A program made the position numbers and the translations under genes. DNA of 64,000 nt from Symsagittifera roscoffensis (taxonomy: Eukaryota > Xenacoelomorpha > Acoela > Convolutidae): positions 30,819,301 through 30,883,300 of the forward strand of contig NC_087066.1 in the NCBI RefSeq assembly GCF_963678635.1, read 5' to 3'. Position 1 is the first letter of the stretch. Each line of letters starts with the position of its first letter. The notes below the pieces were generated by a model, which did not search any database, was not told the DNA's origin, and saw nothing but the letters and a program-made list of their open reading frames with translations. Below are positions 23,801 to 35,800 of this stretch, piece after piece.

Positions 23801-26800
23801 TCTCCGAGTTGGTGTTGCCGGCTATGTTTCCGAACCCGATGGAGGTCATGCTGCTCATGGTGAAGTAGAGGGAGGAGACGTAGGATGTGAACACTATCGA
23901 GGAGTTGAGCGAGGCTGACCCATCCCACCTACTCTGGTTACCCCCGGCTGCACAAAAACACAACAAGTACAACACACTATTTTTGGCAGATAATAATTTT
24001 CAAGCTCTCTCCAGCTTGAACTTGGTCAAAAAACTGATTTTCCGTTCAAATTGATTCTAAAACCAACTTGCAAAAAGAAGAATAGAGCAAATCGCTGAAA
24101 AAAATTTCCTTGAACACTTAAAAAAGACTTATGCTCAAAGAAGTCATCTTTGTTTTGCTGTCTATAACAAATGTTTTTTTTTTGTTATACAGACCAGTCA
24201 TAAATGTTCAAGTCTCCTATGCTGGATAAATAGAGACTTGTGGGTTTGCGGTAATTTTTTTCAAAAGTTTTTGAAAAAAAAACGGTTTTAAACTGTTTTG
24301 ATGATAACTTTATGTTTCAAGATTGCAATTTAAAAATACATAGCTTTAGAGGCTTGATCCTTCCTGTTTAAAAAGATAGCTTTAGAGGCTTGCTTCTGCT
24401 CTCCCGATTGAAAAAACGTGTCGTATGATAGCCGAAAATTTTTAATGTGAAGATTTTAATAAAAGTTCTGTCCTCATGTCCGTAGCGGATTCTTCGCAGC
24501 TTAAGTAGAATGGGAAAACAAAAGTGAGAAATATAACTGCCATTAATGAATAATTTGCATCAACTGCAGGTTCAAAAAATAAAAGATAATTTGCTTTTAT
24601 TTTTTTCCAACGTGGTCATGAAATAAATCCACAAATCTCTTTTGAAAATCCATCTGCCAATTTGAAAATTAAATATTGGATCAAATCGAATTATATGTTC
24701 GTTAATTTGCACTTCGTTTTAAATACTTTTTATAAAAAATGAAGAAAATTGCAGGTTACTTCTTTGTTGTATTTTTTGGCTCACTTCTAGTTCTAATTTT
24801 TGTTCAAGATATTATAGCTGTTATTCAAAAAGCAAAAGTTATAAGTTCGTCAATTCAATTTTTGGAAATACCGAATCAAATCTACCAGGAGAGCATTGTG
24901 ACCATACGAGCTTTTGATTTGTGTACCAATTTATCTGTTCCGCTTCTGAAATATTGTGAATGTCGAATAATATCTTTCAAAAACAGCAGTTTTAACGAAC
25001 AATGTTTCGCAAAAAATATCACCATTCCTCATCCATACGAGCACATTAATGGGTCCATGCTCATTTTCTACAGGCATGTAACTATGATTCTGAACGCAAG
25101 AAGTCAAGCCCGAGCTGATTATCTCAATTTAACTTGCACAACTGAAAATGTTGTTTTCATTCAGCATATAACGGTTCCAGTAACTTGGGAGGAACTTGTA
25201 GATCTGTTTTTGCTAAACGACCGTGAAGAGGCTATAGAACAATATCTGTTTTACGCACAACTGTTTGAAGACAGACCGAACGACTTGGTGTCAGGTGGAC
25301 ACAGGTATTAGCTATTTGTTGAGTCATTTTGAAATTACCCGCTAAAACCTGGAACTAGCCACAAGACCAAAGTTTTGTGGTATTTGTTTGAATTTATAAA
25401 GCATAAACTGGGGGTGTTTCAGCAAATCTATAAACCTTCTGGATGTTTTTCAGCCATATCGTTGCTATGCTCATGCATTTCTGTGTCTATAACTGTTATA
25501 GAAAGTTGCAAAATGTTGGAACAGACAAGATTAATTAAAAAGAAAAAATGACCTATTTCAGAAGTTTTGCACACTAAAGCTAATTTTTCAGACCGAAATA
25601 TGTCTCAAGGTCACGTAAAATTCCGAACTTCTTTGCAAAAGTTGCTCAAAACTAGCAGATTGCTCTTTCTTATTATTTGTATCTGTTCCAGCTTTTGCTA
25701 CTAATTATATAATTAGTATAATTAGTAGAAAAAGGTTCGGACAGACAAAAATAATTAAAAAGAGCAAATTAACTTTTTCAGACAACTTTTGCATGCAAAA
25801 ACGAATTTTTCAGACAGAAAAGAATGTCTCAATGTCAGCAAAAATTCATATTTGAATGCAAAATTTGTTCAAAATTGGCAGATTGCTCTTTTTAATCGTT
25901 TCTGTCTGTCCGAACTTTTTGCAACTATCAATAGCACAAAGTTCGGACAGACAGATTTAATTAAATGAGCAATCAGTTCTTTTCGATCGCCAATTATCGA
26001 TGATTATGCTAGCTTATTTTTTTAAATACTGCGATGAACATCCAGTTTTTACTATAATTAGTAGCAAAAAGTTCGGACAGACAGAATTAATTAAAGTGAG
26101 CAATCAGTGCTTTTTGACGTTTTTTTGCATGCAAAATCTGAAGACGAACAACCTTGAATTTTTTGTCAGGCCAAATTCAAGATGCGAGATCTTCGGATAT
26201 CCGAAGATTATGCTAGCCTAATTTTTAAATACTGCAATGAACATCCAGGTTTTACTATAGAACAGTTAGCAAAGTTAGTTAAAAAACGAAACACAGAAAA
26301 AAAAAACAGATTAGGCTGCACCAAAAAAACAAACGGCAATGAAGATGATCAAATCATTTAAAATTTTGAAACTAATCGCAGAAAAACGATAGCCACCCTG
26401 AGCAGTAATTTTCCTGTTTCAAGGTTTACTATTCGACGCTTCGGATGCAATTGCCCGCCGTGGTTATAATTTTCGAGCAAAACTCTGCTTTATTAACTTT
26501 CGACGTTATGTTTATTTCAGTGTTAATTTCCGTTGATGTCTAGACAGTTGCTCTTTTTAATTAAGTCTGTCTGTCCGAACTTTTTGCAACTCTCTATATA
26601 AAACAGTTGGCAAAATTAGTTCGAACATCGAAATCTAAAGTTATTTTCAACAATAAGAAACAGATTAGGCCACCCCCCCCCCCCCCAAAGAAACTGAAGT
26701 GAAGATGATCAAATCATTCAAAATTTGGAAACTAATTGCAGAGAAACATGAGCCACCCTGAGTAATAATTTTTTCTGTTTCAATGTTTACTATTCGATGC

Positions 26801-29800
26801 TTCGGTTGCAATTGCCCGCCGTGGTTATTGTTTTGAGCAAACTCTGCTCTATGAACTCGACGCAATGCTTATTGTTCCGACTTTAGATACGAAAGTTACG
26901 AAATATTTGTGCTCGGGGTGGGTTTTTTTTTCTTCAGACAAATTTCGACTTTTCAACTAGCCATTTTTGACGGAACTTTTTTTATATCATTCGAAAGGTA
27001 TTGTTGTCCTGAGCTCAAATTCGAAAAGATATTTTACCTGTGATCATTTTTCGTAATGTTACGCGGGTTTAAAGATTGCCATTTTTGCCAATTTGGAACA
27101 GTTAACGCGCGATATATTTCGCGCTATTCACGCGTAAGCGTAGAGTTAATCCGTCTTAGAAATCGTTCCAAATTGGTTAAAGAAGCTTATTTACCATAAT
27201 TGGTTTGTTACAAGGAGCAAAATCTATCCTTTTGTACTTTATATGGCGATGATAGAATTGGCGATAAAAAATTTCACATTTTAGGAAAAAAGTTTTCTTT
27301 TGTTTTATTTCATTGAATTGTTTAATGTTAGTACTGCTCCATAAACCTTAAAAGGCAGTCGGAACATTCAGGGCTTCGCCCTGATACGAGCAGTCTTGTT
27401 TTAAGTTTTAGTTTCGGTTGATGTCTAATCAGTTGCTCTTTTTAATTAACTGTGTCTGTCCGAGCTTTTTGCAATTCTCTATAACAAACTTTTTCGACTA
27501 CAACTTATCTTCGAAATAATTTTGACCTTCAAACTGAAACAGCATATCTACGAACATTCAAGAAGCCATATCTTTGATATGCTAATTTTTTTTGTGAACC
27601 TATTTTTTTTAAACAAAAAATATTCGACCACGTTTCATCTTTGAAATATAGTTAATAGCAAATTGCAACATCTTTTCAGTCAACGAATCTTAACGAAGTT
27701 AATTAGCCTAAAACTAATCATTTTGTCGTCTAATTTTAGCTTTTTCCTGATTTTCATACGTTAATACGGTTTTCGAAAACCTAACAAGACTGCCCGTATC
27801 AGGGCGAAGCCCTGAATGTTCCGACCGTCTATTCAGGTTTATGGAGCAGTAATAACATTAAAAAATAAAAAAATGAAATTTTTTTTCTAAAATTTGAAAT
27901 TTTTAAATAAAAATCATCACCCCACACGCCATATAAAGTACAAAAACGCCATATAAAGTACAAAAGGATAGATTTCGCTACTTGTAACACATCATTTTTG
28001 GCAAATAAGCTTCGTTAAATCAATTTGGAACGATTTCTAAGACGGATTAAATCTCGCTTACGCGTTAATAGCGCGAAATATATCGCGCGTTAATTGTCCC
28101 AAATTGGCCAAAATGGCAACCTTTAAACCCACATAACTTTAGTCCCACAAATTTGAGCTCAGTATAACAATATCTTTCGAATGATATAAAAAAATGCCGT
28201 CAAAAATGGCTAGTTAAAAGGTCGAAACTTGTCTGAAGAAAAAAAACCCACCCCGAGCATAAATATTCCGTTACTTTTGTTACGAAAGTCGGAACAATTA
28301 ACCTAAATTGCAATAGTTTTGACCAATTAAACTGTTCAAGGTCACCGATATTGCCCACAGTTTGGCTTTAGTTGTAATTTTGTTCTTCAAAAGGAAACAA
28401 TTCGAAATAGACCTTTCAATTATTGCTCTCACTGTCTCAAGGCCAGAATTATTACGGTAATTTAACTGTCCAATAAGTTTGTGAAGATCTAAAATCTGCT
28501 TTAATTCGAAGTAATTACGAAGTTGTTTTTTGAATAAGTTTAAGAAAATCAGGCTTTTCTTTTTTTATGTTCGTAGAGCTCTGACAACTTTCTCTGAGAA
28601 GCATTTTGCCGATAAAAATGGAATTGTGGGACCTTTAGGTCGTCTCATTTACTCAGAAACGTCGTCGACATTCGGTGGAAACGGACTGATAACCGAGATG
28701 ATATTCACTTACTCTTCAACGACTTACGAGTTGATTTCAGTTTTGCACAACTACAACTATATGGGAATTCTGAGAATAATTGCTACTTTTCTTCTGACGT
28801 CAGAAAAAATCTACTCTATGTACAGACGGTTTGTGGCTACTTAATAGAAACTCGCATCCATGAAAGGGGATGTTCCGATGAAAAGAATGTCCAAATTGCA
28901 GAAAAAAAACCGATTAGTCAGAACTTATAAGAACTTATAGATAGTGTACTTTTTTCTTCAATTACACGTCTTTATTTTTCGTATTTAGTCACGAAAATAG
29001 CACGCGAACTTAAAGTTTGATTAATACTGAGTTCCGGTATATAGAAAAGATAATGTAAATATCAGAAGAAGTAAATATAGATAGAATAAATAGTGTACAT
29101 TTTTTTCTTCTATTACACTTTTTGTTCCGACTTTCGATACGAAAGTAACGGAATATTTGTGCTCGGGGTGGGTTTTTTTTTCTTCAGACAAATTTCGACT
29201 TTTTAACTAGCCATTTTTGATGGAATTTTTTGATATCATTCAAAAGTTATTGTTGTCTTGAGCTTAAATTTGTAAAGATATTTCACCTGTGATATTTTTT
29301 CGTAAAGTTATGGGGGTTTAAAGATTGGCATTTTGGCCAATTTGGGACAATTAACGCGCGATATATTTCGCCGAAGATTTAATCCGCCTTAGATATTGTT
29401 CCAAATTGGTTGAAAGAAGCTTATTTGCCATAATTTATTTGTTACAAGGAGCGAAATCTATCCTTTAGTACTTTAGATGGCTTGTGGGGGGATGGTTTTC
29501 ATTAAAAAAATTCAAATTTCAAAAAAAAATTTTCATTTTGTTTTTTCACCTTTAACTTTTTAATGTTATTACTGCCCCATAAACCTTAAAAAAGGCAGTC
29601 GGAAGTTTCAGGGCTTCAGGGCTTTTAAGTAATAACATTAAAAAATAAAAAAATGAAATTTTTTTTCTAAATTTTGAAATTTTTAATGAAAATCATCCCC
29701 CCACACGCCATATAAAGTAGAAAAGTGAAGACTTCGCTCTTGGTAATAAATCAATTAGAGCAAATAAGTTTCCTTCAACAAATTTGGATCGGTTTCCTAG

Positions 29801-32800
29801 ACGGATGAACTCTCCGCCTACGCGTTAATAGCGCGAAATATATGGACACTTTTTGATAAAAAAATAACTCAATGTAAGAAAACTAGATCAATAGGTAAAA
29901 TTTGTATTTCACAAGGAAAATCGGATGATCAAATTGCAATTTCGAAATTAGAAGGAACACAATTTAGGACTTTTCACGAAACTAAGTTCATTGACTCTTA
30001 ATAAATATTTACAAAACGATACAAACAAGCAAAAGCCGCTAAGTCGCAAAAAACCACAAAAATGTCGAAAAATATCGAAAATTACCAAGAAAAAGGCTAG
30101 TTTTGAAACAAAACATGCTAAGACTACACAATTTTAAATTAGCATGGGAAGAAAATTTACCAAGCGTTAACAAGCCAAAAACACCTAAGATCAGCAAGAA
30201 AATCAGCAACAAAACTTAAGACTGATAAAAAGTTTTCTTAAGACCCACTCACCCTCAAATCTCACACAAAACTATATTTGCTCGCCAATGAAACAATATG
30301 AGGCCACTAAGCCGAAATTCAAAAAAAATTATGACAAATACTTATCAAATCCCCCTCACATTCGAAACACACACACGCACTTGCTAGTTTTTTCGCTCGT
30401 CAAAGACGCAATAAAAGGCATTTCAGTCAATTTCATATAGACCGAAGACAATCAAGCGAAAAACGAAACAAAAAAGCCGAAAAACTCTTGTAAGGAAAAA
30501 TGATAAATTCTATTAATGATTTATTACCAAGAGCGAAGTCTTCACTTTTCTACTTTATATGGCGTGTGGGGGGATGATTTTCATTAAAAATTTCAAAATT
30601 TAGAAAAAAAATTTACTTTTTATTTTATTACATTTAATTTTTTTAAAGGTTTTTAGTGCTCCATAAAACCTTAAAAGGCAGTCGTAAACATTCAGGGCTT
30701 TTCCCTGATACGAGCAGTCTTGTTGTTCCGACTTTCGATACGAAAGTAACGGAAGATTTGTGCTCGGGGTGGGTTTTTTTCTTCAGACAATTTTCGACTT
30801 TTTGACTAGCCATATTTGACAAAATTTTTTTATATCATTCGAAAGGTATTGTTGTCTTGAGCTCAAATTTGAAAAGATATTTCACCTGTGATTTTTTTTC
30901 GTAAAGTTACGGTGGTTTAAAGATTGCCATTTTGACCAATTTGGGACAATTAACGCGCGATATAATTAGCGCTATTAACGCGTAAGCGTAGAGTTAATCC
31001 GTCTTAGAAATCGTTCCAAATTGGTTAAAGAAGCTTATTTACCATAATTGGTTTGTTACAAGGAGCAAAATCTATCCTTTTGTACTTTATATGGCGTGTG
31101 GGGGGATGATTTTCATAAAAAAATTTCAAATTCAGAAAAAAAAAATTTAATTTTTTTTTACTTCATTGAATTTTTTAATGTTATTACGGCTCCAAAAACC
31201 TTAAAAGGCAGTCGGAACCTTCAGGGCTTCGCCCTGATACGAGCAGTCTTGTTTTTTTTTGTATTTGAATAAAAAGTATTTTAGCGATTGTTTAAAAAAT
31301 AGAGTTTGAGAATCTTATATTTTTCCGGATGGTATTATTATCGGGTGGCAAGGCAGTCATTTTTGATATGCAAGCAAAATGTATATGATTTAGTATTGCG
31401 CTTTAACCGTTAATATTTCAATCATACAACGGTAAAAACGTTCAAATGGATAGTCTTGACCTACTGTAAAACGCATTGATTTTTTTTTGAATTTCAGTTT
31501 TCCCCAGTTCTGTAATAACTCCTGGCCTTATTTTTTTTTATGTAATATGGCAGTTGAATGTCTTTTTTGTGCATGGTGAAGTTGTTTTTGTTTTATACAA
31601 AGTTGATAGTTTCAAAAATTACTTAATTCAATTGCTCTTTCCTTTATCGTTTATTATCTGAAAAATTTTTATTCATCAATTTATTGAGTTTAAATTGAGA
31701 AGTTAATTGTAGATTTAAAAGCTAACTGATTTAATTTGAGTTTATTTTTAGTTTCAGTTAAAAAAAAATTGTCGGAGCATCTTTCAATCTGCAATTTTAG
31801 GTCTTCTTCTGTCCCGGTCTGATTCTCCGCTGGCAACATGAATTAGTAGGCTGAGAACAACTTCAATTTCTGATTTGTTTGTACAATACTGTTTCAGTCA
31901 CTTAGGTAACATGAATTCGTGCACCCGCACCACTTGCGAATTTTAGCCAAAAGAATTCTTCTTTTTCAAAATAAAATTAGTATATACATTTTTAACCTTG
32001 AAGACTATTTATTTGTACCTATCTTGAAGTTTATTTTGTCCCTACTTGTTATGGAAATCAAATGGAACCTAGATCACTTTTTTCTGAAAAAAAACACTGA
32101 AAATAAATTATTTCGATGAATTTGTAGTTTTTCAATTTTAATTTTTTTTCTGAAGTGTTTATCACGGGGGCCGGAGAAATGTTTTCTACAAATCATTCTT
32201 TTTTTGATTTCTTTATGTAAGTATTTGACAATTGTTTTTCAATAGCTAAATTTTGAGCCGATGCATTTTGGGACTGCTGAAAGCTTAGGGCTTTCGTTTA
32301 CACTCCTTAGACACAAGAAAAATCAGCTTACTGCGCAATCGAACACTCTTTGTTTTTGTTTGCAAAAGTTTCGATTGTGTTTAGATTATGTTAGGTTTTG
32401 TATACAAAGTTTTTCATGCTTTTGTTGGCTTGTAAACCGTATTATACTAATTTGAATTAATTTTGTATTTTGATTCGCAAAGTTTATAAAATAAACATTT
32501 TTTCAACACAATTTTTATTGTCTCGTTTTTCAAACCTAAAATACCGATTATTCAAGCGGGTAAGAGATGGGCGAAAATCAACTTCCAAAATCCAGGACAC
32601 ATTCATTGAAAAGAAACATTGAAACTAGCAATACGATCAATCTAATCGAATTAGGCCCAGTCCAGTAGAACTCCATGATGAATCACCAACGGTATCGACC
32701 ACAGAGATCAAACAGGAAGGCCTCCGAGAACAATTTCGACATGAACAAGCGGAACCGATAAGAGCGAATAAATGAATTACGATCAGCATCCAACTTTGAT

Positions 32801-35800
32801 ATCCATACCATTTATTCAAGCGCGGAAAAGGGAGCACCAGGACCGGAACCGCAGATAAGCGAAAACATCCAGCGCCTAACTGAAAAAAAGTGCAAAAATG
32901 GCCGGAAAAAGTTAAAATCATTTATATTTTTTTTTTAAATTCGGATGACTGGAGTACTTGACTAGCTGGATAAGGCAACTTATATTATAGTACTCAGCTA
33001 CCTGGATAGCCCTAACTCGTCCTTGTCTGCAAAAGTCTGAATTCATTCAACAGTGCTACACGATCTAATGTTTCAAGGCCAAACTAGCTTATTTTGATCG
33101 AAGCACTTTCACACTTCCTTTTGGTTCTTTATCACTCGACCTATTTTGTGAATGCGGTTAGATATTTGTATCTTCTTGAACAAAACTCTCTATCCAAAAG
33201 TGAATTTCGATTACTGGTTTTGCTTACGGTTAGATGTTGAATGTCGTTAGATATTTGTATGATCTTGAACAAAATTTTCTATCCTGAATTGACTGTCAAT
33301 TACTGGTTTTGCTTACAGTTACTTTTCCTAAAAGCAACTTATTATTAAGGAAGTGCACCCTAGGTCTTATTTTGGATAAGCGCCATAAATCTTTCACTGC
33401 ACCTGCCTAACGTTCTAGGACAATTTTTAACTGACACTAGGTTGTGAATATTTAACTTATTATCTTTTTTTCTTGTAGTCTAAACTAACGTATGTATCAA
33501 TTCTTTAAGCGTACATATCATCAATCAACCTTAATAAATCTAAAATCCAGTCGTCATAACGCATAGAAAAGAGTTCAAAAATTTATTTTAACATCAAATT
33601 GTTTTTAAAAGATGGAAAGTGAGGCATAGGGAATGAGCAGGGGGCCTGTATGGTAATTGCAGTATTCTAAAATGAACAATGAGTTGATCAAACTTTTTTC
33701 AAACATATACTCGAATTATTCATTTTGCTTTTATTCATTTAAACTGTTCAACTTTTTAAAGCTTGTCTTCCGTTCTCCCTATCTTATTTTCTTATAGCTT
33801 ACAATCAAGACCACAACGCAGGATCTAATTTAACTCTAAGGCCAGGGAAGAAACTGGTAAAAAAAATATAAAGGAAAGCTCAGATTTATGTTTTTTTGCA
33901 AAGACTGCAGGGTTTTTCAAGAAGTTTTTAAAACAAACCTTAGAAAATATCAACTCGTTGGAAACTACTTTTTCAAAGAAGGCATACGCACAATCTCGTT
34001 TGACTTTGAACGCCAACGTTTCATTTAGAAAGCCTTGAACGCCAAAGTCTTTCTAATTTAAATAAATTCACCTCCAAGAAGTTGAAAAACTTGGCACTAA
34101 TAGGTAAGTTTAAAAAAAAAACAAGTTCCAGATTTAAAAATTTGAAGTTTTTGGGTCGGATTTGATGTTATTGGGAGAACTAACTCGGTCAATACCCACC
34201 TTAACCGTTTAAAAACTTGGTTTTTCATAACTGAAACCTATGTTTCAGGTTATTAATTTTACATTTTGGTCGCCGATATTACTGGTTTTGTGTCATTTTT
34301 TTGAAAAAGATATCAAAAATGAATTTTGAACATATTTGAAGTTTTTAGAGCAATTTTACACTTAAAAAGAACTCTAGTCCTAATTTTTTTAAAACGCTAT
34401 CATCAAAACTATATCATTTATGTTAGTTCTAGAACTTTTATAACAGTTTAAATCAGGTCAAAAATTACTAAATATTATTTAAAGAGTTTTACGGCTAAGA
34501 AATGGAATATCAACGTCATTCCTCCAAGTTTCAGATTTATTTTTGCTCATTTAAGACCATTAATCCACGAAGGAAAAGACTTTGAAAAAGTTGTATCTTG
34601 CGAGTTGAAAAATTCGGTTTTCAGCAGGTTTGATTCTACAAAGAATAACGCTGGACTTCACCGCGTCCATATGTTTTGGGTGAAAAAAGTCAAAAGCAAA
34701 ACTTCAGAAAAAATTCCATTCTTATTTTTAATTAAGCGATTTTTATAGCTAACCTAAGCTGATTAAACATTTTAAGAAACATTTTTTTTCACTATTAACC
34801 GAGTTCGTTCCTGTATTTTTTTTTATTCAAATAAAATAAATATTAGCCTATTAAAGTCGTAAATTAAAATGTCAAATTTTATAATGTCACTGTTACTGCA
34901 TTAAAGTTGAAATTTAAAGTGGGAGATAAACTTAGATGGGATACTTAGTAAATCTCACTAACAACCTAAAATACCATTTCAACTGTTTGTCTACGCACCC
35001 AAATGGCGACACACGCACGCAAATGACTCACTTAAATGACTTTGTCCTAGATACACAGCAAAAAAACTAAGTTTTTCAAAAATGACTTTTCCTGATGTCG
35101 AAATCGATATGTCCAAAAAAATATTGTATTCGTCAGCTCCTGTAAACGTCCAAATAAAACTCATACAATTTTTGAGTTTACCAACAGTATCACCAGGTAA
35201 AGATAAAACATTCTGAAGCATTATACAAAAAACATAAGCTTGTAATCAACTAATGATCACTTTTTTTATATAAAATAAACCAATTTGCGAAGACCGGACC
35301 AATAGGTATAGTTTATATTTCGCTTGGAAACCTAACAATAAAATTCCGTTTCAAAATTAGAAGTCGATCATGTTTTTTTGACCGAGTTTTCAGTGAAAAC
35401 TTAGATATTGACCGATTTCTGGATGAACTGATTTGCACCTTATCTCGTTTTTTTCATGAATTCCAATCTAATCTGCGATCTAAATAAATCAAAATAAATC
35501 AAATTTTGACTGGGAAAGACGAACAAAACTGCTCATTTAGGGCAAAGGCCTGAATGTTTTGACTGTCTTTCAACGTTTTTGAAAAAAAATCCAAAAAATT
35601 TGAATCTTTTTAAAAACTTATAAAAAAATCCTCTAATCGCACGTTATACCAAGTAAAAAAAGATGTAGTTGCCACCTAGTAAAATATCTTTAACTCTAAA
35701 ATCCTGCCTCAATTCAGTTTGGAACAATTGTTCCTCTAACAAAATTTTTGATTTCAATTTCACGAGTGATGCAAGAGTGATGCAAAAAGTGCTTCGCTTT

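Larger units (their letters stand above)
25500..27480. repeat. Scattered short GTTCGGACAGACA elements
   Basis: A roughly 45-bp motif recurs in both orientations at about 25500, 25655, 25728, 25885, 25940, 26070, 26545 and 27425. Forward it reads AAAGTTCGGACAGACAGA ... TTAATTAAA ... GAGCAATC. Reversed it is GATTGCTC ... TAATTA ... TGTCTGTCCGAACTTTTTGC. Adjacent opposite copies can form hairpins. Their density here is not seen elsewhere in the window. Confidence 0.7.
25305..28576 (+). other. Intron of the unrecognised glycoprotein gene
   Basis: A 3.3-kb GT-AG intron filled with repeats: short GTTCGGACAGACAGA/TTAATTAA elements in both orientations, a duplicated roughly 220-bp unit (26305-26515 and 26655-26870) and two family A copies (26872-27397 forward, 27783-28299 reverse). 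Confidence 0.55.

Noticed and set aside
30721-31253. Family A as a definite Helitron
   Set aside because: The subterminal hairpin fits, but the 3' end is not CTRR, the 5' TC is not clear, and no Rep-helicase is present, so the class is left open.
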